This document shows positions 51,473-62,063 of a stretch of 64,000 nucleotides of DNA, piece by piece; position 1 is the first letter of the stretch, and each line of letters starts with the position of its first letter. The notes beneath the pieces are model-generated. The model worked only from the letters and a program-made list of their open reading frames with translations. It searched no databases and was not told the origin of the DNA. Both the position numbers and the translations under genes were made by a program. Source of the stretch: Cognatilysobacter xinjiangensis (GTDB taxonomy: Bacteria > Pseudomonadota > Gammaproteobacteria > Xanthomonadales > Xanthomonadaceae); the NCBI RefSeq assembly GCF_014651995.1, contig NZ_BMXY01000003.1:186001-250000 (forward strand), given 5' to 3'.

Positions 51473-53860
51473 TCAGCCGGCGGGCTCGGCCGCGACCGGC
51501 GCCACCTGCGTGGCGGTCTCGAACGGCAGGGGCTTGGCGAACAGGTAGCCCTGCAGCTCGCCCGCGCCGCTGCTGCGCAGCCAGTCGCGCTGGAACTCCG
51601 ATTCCACGCCCTCGGCCACCACGCCCAGTTGCAGCGTGCGCGCGAGCGCGATCACCGCCTCGCATATCGATCGGTCGCTCGCGTCGGATTCGAGGTCGTT
51701 GACGAACGAGCGATCGATCTTGAGCCGATGGATCGGCAGGCGTTTGAGGTAGCTCAGCGACGAATAGCCGACGCCGAAATCGTCGATGGCGAGCGTCACG
51801 CCCAGTTCGGCCAGCGCCACCATCACCTGCGCGGCGCGCGCGGGATCGTCGACGATCACGCTCTCGGTGAGTTCGAGCTCCAGCGCGCCGGGCGGCAACT
51901 GGAACTCGCGCACGACCTGCTGCACGTCGTCGAGCAAGCCGTGCGCGAACTGCATGGCCGACACGTTCACCGACAGCCGCACGTGGCCCAGGCCCTGTTG
52001 CGCGAGCAGCGCATGATGGCGCGCGGCCTCGTGCAGCACGCGGCGGCCGAGTTCCACGATCAGGCCGCTCTCCTCGCAGACGGCGATGAATTCCGAGGGC
52101 GGCAACAGGCCGCGACGCGGATGCTGCCAGCGCACCAGCGCTTCGAGCGCGACCAGGCGCAGGTCGGCGGAAAACAGCGGTTGGAACAGCAGGCGGAATT
52201 CGCGGCGCTCCAGGCCTTCGCGCAGCTCCTGCAGCAGTTGCAGCTTGCCGCCGCCCGATGGCGTGGCGCCGGCGCGGTAGGCCACCGTGCAGTTGCGGCC
52301 CTGCTTCTTGGCCTTGCCCATCGCGAGCTCGGCGCACATCAGCAGGCTCTCGGCGCTGCCGGCGTCCTCCGGGTAATGGCTGTAGCCGATGCAGGCGCTG
52401 AGGTTGCAGCGCTCGACCACGCTTTCCAGCGGCTCGACCAGCGCCGCATGCACGCGCGCGGCGACGCGCTCGGCCTGCATCTCGTCCTCGCCGTCGAGCA
52501 CGACGACGAACTCGTCGCCGGTGGAGCGGCCGACCAGCGCGGCCGGCCCGAGCACGCGACGCAGGCGTGCGCCGATTTCGCACAGCACGCGATCGCCCGC
52601 GGCATGGCCGAAGCCGTCGTTGACCAGGCGGAACTCGTCGAGGTCGACGATCAGCACGCTCACCCGCGCCTCGCCCTGCAGGCCGCGCAGCAGCTCGCCG
52701 ATGCGCTCGAGCACGAAGTGGCGGTTGGGCAGGCCGGTCAGCGCGTCGTGCGTGGCGCGCCACTGCATCTGCAGTGCATGCTGGCGGCGCTCGGTGGTGT
52801 CGGCCATCAGTCCGAGCACATGGCTGACGCGGCCCTGCGCGTCGCGCATCGGGGTGATGCGGTAGTCGTACCAGAACGCGGTGCCGTCTCGATGCAGGCC
52901 CTGCAGCTCGACCTGCACTTCCTCGCCCTCGCGCAGCGCACGGTGCACGGCCTCGGCAACGGCCGGCTCGTCGGCCTGCAGGAAGTCGAACGGGCGGCCT
53001 TCGATGTCGACCGCGGCGTAGCCGGTGATCTGTTCGAACGCGGGATTGGCGTAGACGATCGGCAGCGCCGGATCGGCGGCGTCGGCGATCAGGATGCCGT
53101 TGCCCGAGGCGTGCACCGCGCGCTCGAGCAGGCGCAGGCGCGTGGACATGATGCGCTGCGGGCGACGGTCGATCATGCCGCCTACCATGCGCACCGCGTG
53201 GCCGTGGCCGTCGCGCTGGATGTAGCCGCGGTCGAGCACGTCGGTGTAGGTGCCGTCGCCGCGCTGGAACGCGTACTCGTCGGTCCAGTAGGTTTCGCCG
53301 GCGCGGATCGCGGCATCCAGCCCCGCGGTGACGCGGCTGCGGTCGTCGGGATGCACGAGGCGCGTCCAGTCGTCGATCAGGGTCGGCAGCGTGGCCGAGT
53401 CGAAACCGAAGTTGATGGCGAAGCTGTCGCTGAACCAGATGCGGCCGGTGGCCATGTCCCAGTCGTAGCCGGCATCGCTCATCGCCTGCGCCATCAGGCG
53501 CACGCGGGCCTGCGCGCGCTCGGCCTCGCTGACGTCGCGCGCCACCACGAGGCGCGCGGGGCGGCCGTCGTAATCGATGTCTGCGACCTGCACCTGCACG
53601 TGCATGTGGCTGCCGTCGCGGTGGCAGTGCAGCCAGAAGCCCTCGTCGCGCGCGCCGCGCGGGCGGCGCAGGTGCGCGAGCAGGCGTTCGTGTTCGGATT
53701 CGGGGCGCAGGTCGAGCAGGGTCAGAGAGCGCATGGCCTCGCGGTCGTAGCCGTAGGCCGCGGCGGCCGCGGCATTGGCGGCGAGGATGCGAAGGCTGCC
53801 GGGCTCGTAGACCCACATGGGCACAGGACTGGCGTCGAACGCGTTGAAATCGGCGGCCAT
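51473..53860 (-). CDS. PAS-GGDEF-EAL c-di-GMP signalling protein
   Basis: 795 residues from ATG 53860 (MAADFNAFDASPVPMWVYEP). Three PAS/PAC modules over about 1-365 (for example GYDREAMRSLTLLDLRPESE, SDSFAINFGFDSATLP, GYAAVDIEGRPFDFLQADEP; the last resembles LOV-type but lacks a Cys where LOV has GRNCRFLQ), then GGDEF, then EAL. The GGDEF signature is degenerate (GRSTGDEFVVV), so cyclase activity is doubtful. The EAL part looks active: ALEALVRWQHP, SVNVSAMQF, ELTESVIVDD, AIDDFGVGYSSLSYL, KIDRSFV, AEGVES and a QGYLFAKPLP end. It is probably a PAS-regulated phosphodiesterase. Confidence 0.92.
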   Translation of the reverse strand: MAADFNAFDASPVPMWVYEPGSLRILAANAAAAAAYGYDREAMRSLTLLDLRPESEHERLLAHLRRPRGARDEGFWLHCHRDGSHMHVQVQVADIDYDGRPARLVVARDVSEAERAQARVRLMAQAMSDAGYDWDMATGRIWFSDSFAINFGFDSATLPTLIDDWTRLVHPDDRSRVTAGLDAAIRAGETYWTDEYAFQRGDGTYTDVLDRGYIQRDGHGHAVRMVGGMIDRRPQRIMSTRLRLLERAVHASGNGILIADAADPALPIVYANPAFEQITGYAAVDIEGRPFDFLQADEPAVAEAVHRALREGEEVQVELQGLHRDGTAFWYDYRITPMRDAQGRVSHVLGLMADTTERRQHALQMQWRATHDALTGLPNRHFVLERIGELLRGLQGEARVSVLIVDLDEFRLVNDGFGHAAGDRVLCEIGARLRRVLGPAALVGRSTGDEFVVVLDGEDEMQAERVAARVHAALVEPLESVVERCNLSACIGYSHYPEDAGSAESLLMCAELAMGKAKKQGRNCTVAYRAGATPSGGGKLQLLQELREGLERREFRLLFQPLFSADLRLVALEALVRWQHPRRGLLPPSEFIAVCEESGLIVELGRRVLHEAARHHALLAQQGLGHVRLSVNVSAMQFAHGLLDDVQQVVREFQLPPGALELELTESVIVDDPARAAQVMVALAELGVTLAIDDFGVGYSSLSYLKRLPIHRLKIDRSFVNDLESDASDRSICEAVIALARTLQLGVVAEGVESEFQRDWLRSSGAGELQGYLFAKPLPFETATQVAPVAAEPAG

Positions 53861-53977
53861 TCCGGTTGTCCACGGTGTGAAGCACCGTCCCCCGTTCACA
53901 TTGCCATGCGCCGGGGTCGAAAGGAATGCTTGCGCGGCCGTGACCGATGCCACGTGCCGACGCCCGCGCCGCGCGCA

Positions 53978-55087
53978 TCAGGCGTCGTGCGCGGGTTCGA
54001 ACAGGTCGACCTGCGGGCCGGGCTCGTGGAGGTTCGCCAGGCCCACGCCGATCAGCCGATACCGCGTCGACGCGGGCAGCGCCACGCGCTCGCGCAGCGA
54101 CACCGCGAGCGCGGCGAGCGCCGCGGCGTCGCCGGGCATGCGCGCCGGCGTGAGCGAGCGGGTGAGGATGCGGAAGTCGGACGTCTTGAGCTTGAGCACG
54201 ACGGTGCGGGGGCGGCGGGCGGGGCGCCCCTCGTGCGCGTCGCGCTCGCGCTGGCGCAGCCACGCGGCCCAGGTGCGTTCGGCCATGCGCGCGATGTGCG
54301 GCGCGAGCGCGTCCAGCGCGAGATCGTTCTCAAGCGTGTCCTCGCTGGAGATCTGCGTGTGCGGGCGCTCGGGCTCCACCGGATGCTCGTCGATGCCCCA
54401 GCTCAGCTCGTGCAGGCGCCGGCCCCATCGGCCGAAACGTTCGATGAGCGCCTCGCGGCCGGCCTCGCGAAGGTCGATGACCGTGCGCAGGCCCATCGCT
54501 TCAAGCTCGCCTTGGGTGACCCGGCCCACGCCCGGCAGGCGTCCGACCGGCAATGGCGCGAGGAAGGCCTCGACCTTCGACGGCGGCACCACGAACAGGC
54601 CGTCGGGCTTGCGGTGGTCCGAGGCGATCTTGGCGACAAACTTGTTCGGCGCGACGCCTGCCGATGCGGTCAGCCGAGTGGTCTCGCGGATCTCGGCGCG
54701 GATGGATTTCGCGATGTCGGTGGCGCTGGCCAGGCCCGACAGCGGCACGGTGACGTCGAGATAGGCCTCGTCCAGCGACAGCGGCTCCACTAGCGCCGTA
54801 TGTCGCGCGAAGATCGCGCGGATCTGCCGCGAGACCTCCTTGTAGCGCGCGAAGTCCGGCGGCACGAACACGGCATCCGGGCAAAGGCGCTCGGCACGCA
54901 CCGCGGGCATCGCCGAGCGGATGCCGAACACGCGCGCCTCATAGCTCGCCGCGCAGACCACCGAGCGCAGGCCCTTCCAGGCGACAACGACGGGGCGGCC
55001 GCGCAACGACGGATCGTCGCGCTGCTCCACGCTCGCGTAGAACGCGTCCATGTCGACGTGGATCACCTTGCGCACGGGTGCGCTCAT
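53978..55087 (-). CDS. dinB: DNA polymerase IV
   Basis: 369 residues from ATG 55087. Y-family translesion polymerase: HVDMDAFYASVEQRDDPSLR with the catalytic Asp, VVCAASYEARVFGIRSAMP, EPLSLDEAYLDVT with the second acidic pair, TASAGVAPNKFVAKIASDHR, and PVGRLPGVGRVTQGELEAMG for the HhH thumb. The little-finger domain is complete, but the chain ends QVDLFEPAHDA with QVDLF, a good beta-clamp binding motif. No LexA box was recognised in the 55088-55303 gap. Confidence 0.95.
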   Translation of the reverse strand: MSAPVRKVIHVDMDAFYASVEQRDDPSLRGRPVVVAWKGLRSVVCAASYEARVFGIRSAMPAVRAERLCPDAVFVPPDFARYKEVSRQIRAIFARHTALVEPLSLDEAYLDVTVPLSGLASATDIAKSIRAEIRETTRLTASAGVAPNKFVAKIASDHRKPDGLFVVPPSKVEAFLAPLPVGRLPGVGRVTQGELEAMGLRTVIDLREAGREALIERFGRWGRRLHELSWGIDEHPVEPERPHTQISSEDTLENDLALDALAPHIARMAERTWAAWLRQRERDAHEGRPARRPRTVVLKLKTSDFRILTRSLTPARMPGDAAALAALAVSLRERVALPASTRYRLIGVGLANLHEPGPQVDLFEPAHDA

Positions 55088-55303
55088 CGCGCGGCCCCCG
55101 CGCACGCGACGACGCCTGCGCGCACGGCGCGCGTCGGCGTTGGGCTACGGGCGATGCGGACGGACACGGCCCCGCGATTGTCGCCCGCGAACGGGCGCGC
55201 GTCGCCACTGCCGGTCTAGGCGGCCGGCAACGTTCCCGGGCGATCGCGACCTCGCGCTCACGCGCGGACGACCACGCTCTGCGCCCCCTGCCGGACCCGC
55301 TCC

Positions 55304-55624
55304 ATGCACGAGATCACCGCCGACCGCCTCCACCAGCAGCATGCCTACTTCGAGGACGGCATCAGCCATGCCATGCGCCGCGCCGGCGCGGGCCCGGACT
55401 TCGTGCTCGAGCGCCGGCTGATGGGGCAGGCGCGCCTGCTGCAGACGATGCTGGCCGACCGCGCCGCCGCGCAGGCCGCGGCCGATGCCGCCGAGGCCGC
55501 ATGTCGGGTGATGGACGCAGCCGATCCCGACGCGCCGCTGCACATGCTGGCGATCGCGCGCGACAACCTCGCGCGCCATGTGCGCCGCCATGCGCTCGGC
55601 CTGCCGCGCCACCACGCCGCCTGA
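55304..55624 (+). CDS. Hypothetical helical protein
   Basis: 106 residues beginning [20 protein letters not shown], predicted all-helical, Ala/Arg/His rich ([20 protein letters not shown]). No signal peptide, membrane segment or known family. Codon third positions follow the genome bias, but no clear ribosome-binding site precedes ATG 55304. It lies between dinB and fbp, 64 bp before fbp. Confidence 0.55.
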   Translation: MHEITADRLHQQHAYFEDGISHAMRRAGAGPDFVLERRLMGQARLLQTMLADRAAAQAAADAAEAACRVMDAADPDAPLHMLAIARDNLARHVRRHALGLPRHHAA

Positions 55625-55688
55625 CGCCTCGACGCTGCCTCCGGCGCGATCGGCGACAATGCGCATCCCGTCCGGATGCCGACCGCCG

Positions 55689-56741
55689 ATGAACCCGACC
55701 GCCTCGCCCGTTTCGCTCACCCGCTACCTGATCGAGGAACAGCGCGAAGGCCGCATCGGCCCGAACCTGCGCCTGCTGATCGAGGTGGTGGCGCGCGCCT
55801 GCAAGTCGATCTCGATCCAGGTCGGCAAGGGCGCGCTCGGTGGCGTGCTCGGCGATGCCGGCAGCGGCGGCGAAGCCAGCATCAACGTGCAGGGCGAGGC
55901 GCAGAAGAAGCTCGACGTGCTCTCCAACGAAATCCTGCTCGAGGCCAATGCCTGGGGCGGGCATCTGGCCGCCCTCGCATCGGAGGAGATGGACCATTGC
56001 GTCGCCATCCCCGACGAGTACCCGCGCGGCAAGTACCTGCTGCTGTTCGATCCGCTCGACGGCTCGTCGAACATCGATGTCAACATCTCGGTCGGCACGA
56101 TCTTCTCCGTGCTGCGCTGCCCGGAAGACGTGGAGACGGTCGGCGACGAGCACTTCCTGCAGCCGGGCACCGCGCAGGTCGCGGCCGGCTACTGCACCTA
56201 TGGCCCGAGCACGATGCTCGTGCTGACGATCGGCAACGGCACGCACGCCTTCACGCTCGACCGCGAGATCGGCTCGTTCGTGATGACCACGCGCGGCATG
56301 CGGATTCCCGAGGAGACCAGGGAATTCGCGGTCAACATGTCGAACCAGCGCTTCTGGGAAGAACCGATGCAGCAGTACGTCGGCGACCTGCTGGCCGGCA
56401 AGGAAGGCCCGCGCGGCAAGGACTTCAACATGCGCTGGGTCGCCTCGATGGTGGCCGACGTGCACCGCATCCTGACCCGCGGCGGCATCTTCAGCTATCC
56501 GCTCGACAGCAAGTGCGCGCCCAAGGGCGGCAAGCTGCGGCTGATGTACGAGGCCAACCCGATGGCGTTCCTGGTCGAGCAGGCGGGCGGCGCGGCCAGC
56601 ACCGGCCGCCAGCGCATGCTCGACGTGCGGCCCACCGGCCTGCACCAGCGCGTGCCGGTGTTCCTCGGCTCGAAGAACGAGGTCGAGGCCGCGGTGCGCT
56701 ATCACGCGGAGCACGACGCACAGGCACGCGCCGTCGCGTAA
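55689..56741 (+). CDS. fbp: Class I fructose-1,6-bisphosphatase
   Basis: 350 residues. Gluconeogenic phosphatase using Mg2+. Metal and catalytic motifs: [10 protein letters not shown] near residue 98, [20 protein letters not shown] near 118 (DPLDGSSN) and the substrate-binding [20 protein letters not shown] near 280. The [20 protein letters not shown] end is standard. ATG 55689 gives normal length. Confidence 0.96.
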   Translation: MNPTASPVSLTRYLIEEQREGRIGPNLRLLIEVVARACKSISIQVGKGALGGVLGDAGSGGEASINVQGEAQKKLDVLSNEILLEANAWGGHLAALASEEMDHCVAIPDEYPRGKYLLLFDPLDGSSNIDVNISVGTIFSVLRCPEDVETVGDEHFLQPGTAQVAAGYCTYGPSTMLVLTIGNGTHAFTLDREIGSFVMTTRGMRIPEETREFAVNMSNQRFWEEPMQQYVGDLLAGKEGPRGKDFNMRWVASMVADVHRILTRGGIFSYPLDSKCAPKGGKLRLMYEANPMAFLVEQAGGAASTGRQRMLDVRPTGLHQRVPVFLGSKNEVEAAVRYHAEHDAQARAVA

Positions 56742-56753
56742 ACGTCAAGGTTG

Positions 56754-56802
56754 TGTGAAGGCTGTCACGAAAGCTTGACCTGACACCTGCAGGGGCTACC
56801 TT
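56754..56802 (+). promoter_or_regulatory. CRP/Clp-like site and sigma70-type promoter of the activator gene
   Basis: TGTGAAGGCTGTCACG (56754-56769) matches TGTGA-N6-TCACA with one mismatch. It is followed by TTGACC (56775-56780), 16 bp and TACCTT (56797-56802), a plausible -35/-10 pair; the start of the sigma54 activator gene is 56844. The site would be centred about 47 bp upstream of transcription start. This links Clp to the same programme as the site at 3374-3389. Confidence 0.55.
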
Positions 56803-56843
56803 TGGCCTTCGGCGCGTGGGCGCCGACGACAGGGAGTCGCCGC

Positions 56844-58334
<1,491 letters not shown>

Positions 58335-59648
58335 TCAGAACGGCTTCGAGCCGCGCAGGGCGAACACGAAGTTGGGCGCGTCGGGCGTGAGGCCGGCAGC
58401 GAGCTGGCCGTTGAACGTCCAGCCCGACGGCAGCACGTAGCTGGCGCCGATGTTGAACGCGGTGGCATTGCTGGAGCTGCCGGGCACGCGTGAGTACGCG
58501 CCGCCGGGCGCGCGCGTGTGCGTCGCGGCCTGCAACGCGCTGGCCACGCTGAAGCTCATCGCGGCGCGGTCGTTGAGCGCGATCGCCACGCCGCCGCTGA
58601 GCTGAAGAATATGGCCGAGGGCGACGTCCGCCGGTGCCACGGTGCCGACGATCGGCGAGATGTCGTCGAAGCCTTGCGGACGGCTGTAGGTGTAGCCGAG
58701 GTTGCCGAACAGGATCACCGGGTCGTAGGTGCGCAGCAGCGACACGTTCGCGGTCGCGCTCCACACGCCGGTTCCGGTGGGCAGTTCCTCGGGCACGTTG
58801 AGGTTGGTGTTGTCGCCGTCGGCCTGGATCAGCTTGAGGCCGAACGGATCGCGGCCGCTCGGCCCGCGCACGCGCAGGCTGGCGACGATGTCCGGCCGGC
58901 GTGCGGCTTCCTTCACCAGCTGGTAGTACACCGCCGCGCTCGCATCGCCGACGCCGTGCGAGCGCACGTGCACCTCGCTCACCGTGTTCGCCGCACCGCC
59001 GGCGCCGCCGCTCACGAAGCGCGTGTCGCGCACCACGTAGGGCAGGTTGGCTTCGATGCTAAGGCGATCGGTGAGGCCCCAGCGCCCGGTCACATCGAAG
59101 GTGCCGATGCTGGCCTTGCTCTGGTCGAGGTTGATGGTGCCGAGGAAGATCGCATCGAGCGCGAGGAAGCCGCTGAGCGTGAGCGCGCGGCGGTCGTAGT
59201 AGCTGTATGAGCCGCCGACGTCGAGGGTGAAGCGGCGCTCGAACAGCGGCGCGTGCTCGCGGATCACCAGCGCCTTCTCCTGCTGGCGGCGCTGCTCGTC
59301 CTCGTCGCGGCGCGCCTCGCCGACCTGCACGGGCGCATCGGCGGGTGGCGGCGCCTGCTCGCGCGCGATGCGCGCGGCATCCACGGGCGCGGGAGCCTGC
59401 TGCTGGGGCGCAGGCCCGTCGGCCAGGCCGCGGCCGCGCTGCTGCGAAAGCTGCAGTTCCTCGACCTGCGCACGCAGGCGCGCGATCTCGGCTTCCTGCG
59501 CATCGAGCTTGGTGGTGAGCGTGCGGAGCGTGGAATCGATGTCGCCCGCCTCGCTGGCGGGCGGTTCGGCGGCGAAGGCCGCCGGCGTGGCGACGGCGAG
59601 AGCGGTGACGAGCAGCGCGTCGGCGAGACGCGGCGGGCGTGGCGGCAT
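58335..59648 (-). CDS. Coiled-coil plus outer-membrane barrel protein (FapF-like), locus 2
   Basis: 437 residues; signal peptide (LLVTALAVATPAAFA), a heptad coiled coil at about 35-72 (TLRTLTTKLDAQEAEIARLR), a Gln/Pro/Ala linker, then a beta-barrel (RRFTLDVGGSYSYYDRRALT, VTGRWGLTDRLSIEANLPYV, YDPVILFGNLGYTYS) ending FALRGSKPF with terminal Phe. Same plan as the 6144-7577 product and as FapF. AAGGA precedes ATG 59648. Last gene of the locus 2 operon, convergent with the activator gene. Predicted export channel for the Fap-like subunits. Confidence 0.82.
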   Translation of the reverse strand: MPPRPPRLADALLVTALAVATPAAFAAEPPASEAGDIDSTLRTLTTKLDAQEAEIARLRAQVEELQLSQQRGRGLADGPAPQQQAPAPVDAARIAREQAPPPADAPVQVGEARRDEDEQRRQQEKALVIREHAPLFERRFTLDVGGSYSYYDRRALTLSGFLALDAIFLGTINLDQSKASIGTFDVTGRWGLTDRLSIEANLPYVVRDTRFVSGGAGGAANTVSEVHVRSHGVGDASAAVYYQLVKEAARRPDIVASLRVRGPSGRDPFGLKLIQADGDNTNLNVPEELPTGTGVWSATANVSLLRTYDPVILFGNLGYTYSRPQGFDDISPIVGTVAPADVALGHILQLSGGVAIALNDRAAMSFSVASALQAATHTRAPGGAYSRVPGSSSNATAFNIGASYVLPSGWTFNGQLAAGLTPDAPNFVFALRGSKPF

Positions 59649-59675
59649 GTCGTGATCCTTGACGTCGGCAGGCGG

Positions 59676-60449
59676 TCAGCGGCGCAGGCCGGACAGCGCC
59701 GACAGCGCCTGTTGGATGCCCAGCTGCTGCATCGAGGACGTCGGCAGCGCCGTCGTCATCATCTGCAGATGCAGGGCATTGCTCCCGGTGAAGCCATCCC
59801 CGGCGATCCGCCCGGTCTGCAGCACCCGGGTCGACGCGCCCGGCGTCACCTCCTGCCGGATGGTAGCGCCTGGCGCGACCAGTCCAAGCTGCACGCCGCC
59901 GCCGACGAAGCTCACCCGCGCGGTGAGGCCGCCGGCCTCGGCCTGCGCGCCCATCTGCCCGTTGAAGCCCGAAGGCGCACCCGGCGCGCTGCCGAGCTGG
60001 ACCACCGCGAGGTTGCCCATGCGGTTGCCGTCGCCGGCGATCTGCGTGACCTGGCCGATGCCGTCGACGTGGATGCCGTCGCCGCCGATGGCCAGCGCGC
60101 CGCCGCCCTGCGCTGCATCGGTCGCGCCTGCGGTGGCATCGGCCTGGCTGTCGACGCGCACGTCGAAACCGTTGCCGACGCGGCGCACGTACAGCGAACC
60201 GGTCGCGGTGGCGGTGGCGCCCTGCGCGGTCGACAGCGTGGACACCAGGTCGATGCGCACGCCGACCAGCATGTCGGCGCCGAAGAACTTGCCGGTCATG
60301 CCGGCAAGGGTGGCGTCGTCGACCAGTTGCACGCGCACCGGTTGGACGTCCGCCGCGGGCTGCGAAGAAGGGGGCAGGGCGAGCGCCGGAGCGCTCGCCG
60401 CTGCCACGAGGACCATGAAAAAGGCGAGGGGGAGGGAGCGACTCTTCAT
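59676..60449 (-). CDS. Exported accessory protein (FapE-position), locus 2
   Basis: 257 residues. Signal peptide (LPLAFFMVLVAAASAPALA), then VQLVDDATLAGMTGKFFGAD near residue 45, a motif resembling the LDxLRGG segments of the two small locus 1 proteins (acidic, x-Leu-x-x-[ML]-[RT]-G-[GK]). The remainder is a beta-rich, Gly/Ala-rich domain (TATGSLYVRRVGNGFDVRVD, GIGQVTQIAGDGNRMGNLAV) with regular alternation. It lies between peptidase and barrel genes, as the LDGLRGG protein does in locus 1. No CxxC is seen. Function unknown; probable fibre accessory or minor component. Confidence 0.7.
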   Translation of the reverse strand: MKSRSLPLAFFMVLVAAASAPALALPPSSQPAADVQPVRVQLVDDATLAGMTGKFFGADMLVGVRIDLVSTLSTAQGATATATGSLYVRRVGNGFDVRVDSQADATAGATDAAQGGGALAIGGDGIHVDGIGQVTQIAGDGNRMGNLAVVQLGSAPGAPSGFNGQMGAQAEAGGLTARVSFVGGGVQLGLVAPGATIRQEVTPGASTRVLQTGRIAGDGFTGSNALHLQMMTTALPTSSMQQLGIQQALSALSGLRR

Positions 60450-60481
60450 GGGTGCCTCGATTCGGTACGTGTCGTCATCGG

Positions 60482-61189
60482 TCAGAACAGGTCCGCGCGC
60501 ACCAGCCCGAGCTCGACCACCGGCACCGGCATCGACGCGATGCCCAGCGCCTCGGTGCGGCGTGCGAGTGCCGGCGAGACGCGTCCGTTGACGAGATAGG
60601 AATCGGCGAGCGGTCGATCGCCCACCACCGCGAGCAGGATGCCGTTCCAGCCCTTGACGAAGTCCTGCTCGCTCATCACGCGATGGCCGAGCGAGGGGTC
60701 GGCGACGAAGACGCGCCCGGCGGACGCGCCCTTCACCACCACGAAATGCTTGTAGCCCTTGACGTCGAGCAGCGCGATCACCGGCATCTGCAGGCGGTAC
60801 AGCGCATCGGCGTCGACTTTGAAACCGTGGGCCCGGAAGCCCCTGAGGTGCTCGACGTAGCGCTTCATGTCGAGCATCGAAAAGCCGTTGCGGATGATCT
60901 CCTGCGTGTCCGCGCCTTCCATCATCCAGCGGATCAGGTCCTCTTCCGTGGTCCTGATCCCGTAGCCGGAGCTGAGCAGGCTGGCGAGCGCCGCCGAGCC
61001 GCAGCTGAAGTCGTAGCGCTGCGGCGTCATGTCGAGAAAGCGCATGTCGCGCAGCGTGCGCATCGACTTCTGGCCACTGACGCCGGTCAGCGGTGCCAGC
61101 TCGATGCGGCTTTCCGCGTGCGCGGCCGAAGCGGCGAGCGATAGGCCTGCGGCGATTGCCAGGAAGGTTCGACGGAGCATCGGGATCAT
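60482..61189 (-). CDS. Periplasmic C39-like cysteine peptidase (FapD-like), locus 2
   Basis: 235 residues from ATG 61189 with signal peptide (LAIAAGLSLAASAAHA). Triad residues: C63 in RYDFSCGSAALAS, H148 in KGYKHFVVVKG, D164 in VFVADPSLGHR, with oxyanion Q57. It aligns along its length with the locus 1 peptidase: both have QRYDFSCGSAA or QQYDFSCGSAA, GFSMLDM(R/K)RY and GY(R/K)HFVVVKG, so the two are clear paralogues. It follows the subunit gene after a hairpin (61201-61226), as in locus 1. Confidence 0.9.
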   Translation of the reverse strand: MIPMLRRTFLAIAAGLSLAASAAHAESRIELAPLTGVSGQKSMRTLRDMRFLDMTPQRYDFSCGSAALASLLSSGYGIRTTEEDLIRWMMEGADTQEIIRNGFSMLDMKRYVEHLRGFRAHGFKVDADALYRLQMPVIALLDVKGYKHFVVVKGASAGRVFVADPSLGHRVMSEQDFVKGWNGILLAVVGDRPLADSYLVNGRVSPALARRTEALGIASMPVPVVELGLVRADLF

Positions 61190-61200
61190 CGTCCGGAAGC

Positions 61201-61226
61201 CGGTGGCCGGCCGGAGCCGGCCACCG
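61201..61226 (-). terminator. Hairpin between subunit and peptidase genes, locus 2
   Basis: Plus-strand CGGTGGCCGGC (61201-61211), CGGA, GCCGGCCACCG (61216-61226): a perfect 11-bp stem 20 bp after the subunit stop, with no T-run. It parallels the hairpins after the locus 1 subunit gene and probably adjusts the ratio of subunit to assembly proteins. Confidence 0.6.
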
Positions 61227-61245
61227 CAGTACCGCAGGGCGTGGA

Positions 61246-62019
61246 TTACGGCGTGCAGGTGCCGCACGAGGCCGAGGCGATCGCCAGGCCGTTGTGCTGC
61301 AGGTTGCCGACGCCTGCCGACACGTTCACGCCGATGTTGCCGCTGGCGTCGGACAGCGCATTGCCGCCGAGAACCGCGAACAGGTCGTGCGGCGCGAAGG
61401 TCGACGTACCCCACGTATTGGAGTCGGCGATCTGGTCGCTGTCGGCGCTGGCGAGCGCGTAGCGGCCCGAGCTGTTGACCGAAGCGGCCATCGCGTTGCC
61501 CTGGACGTTGCCGACGCCCGCGGCGACGTTCACGCCGATGTTTCCGGAAGCGTCGGACAGCGCGTCGTCGTCGATCACCGCGCTGTAGAAGCCGCCGATG
61601 TAGGACGTGCCTTCGTTGAGCAGCGATTCCTGGTAGCCGAAGACCTGCGCGCTGGCGAACACGCGGTTGCCGTCGACCGCCGAAAGCGCGGCGTCGTTGG
61701 CCTGCGCGTTGCCGGCGCCGGCCGAGATGTTCACGCCGATGTTGCCGCTGGCGTCTTCCATCGCGTTGCCGTTGAAGTCGGCGGCCTGGTCGCCTTCGCC
61801 GTACGAGTAGTTGAAGCCGGCGGCCTGGTCCTGATCGACCGTGGCGGACGAGCGGCTGGCGACATCGACGTCGCCGGAGACGTCGACATAGGCCGTCGTC
61901 ATCGCCCAGTCGTCGACATAGACGTAGCCGTCGATCCAGGCGTCGTCGCCGAAGGCGAAGGCGGGAGCGGCGAAGAGGGAGGCGGCGGCAAGGGCGATCA
62001 GGGTGCGGTGCAGTTTCAT
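61246..62019 (-). CDS. Fap-type functional amyloid subunit (FapC/FapB-like), locus 2
   Basis: 257 residues from ATG 62019 with AGGAGA upstream; signal peptide (LIALAAASLFAAPAFA). Three repeats at 85-113, 152-180 and 220-248, each of the type x-A-L/M-x-DASGNIGVN(V/I)xAGxGNxQxN, separated by regular linkers of about 38 residues rich in S, D, Y and G. The chain ends SCGTCTP: a CxxC as found at the C-terminus of Pseudomonas FapC and FapB. The GVNxxAGxxNxQ core is the hallmark of Fap repeats, so amyloid formation outside the cell is expected. It is the best Fap subunit in the window. Confidence 0.88.
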   Translation of the reverse strand: MKLHRTLIALAAASLFAAPAFAFGDDAWIDGYVYVDDWAMTTAYVDVSGDVDVASRSSATVDQDQAAGFNYSYGEGDQAADFNGNAMEDASGNIGVNISAGAGNAQANDAALSAVDGNRVFASAQVFGYQESLLNEGTSYIGGFYSAVIDDDALSDASGNIGVNVAAGVGNVQGNAMAASVNSSGRYALASADSDQIADSNTWGTSTFAPHDLFAVLGGNALSDASGNIGVNVSAGVGNLQHNGLAIASASCGTCTP

Positions 62020-62063
62020 GGGTTCTCTCCTGTGGGGTCGACGGTTCTGCCGAAGGACATGGT

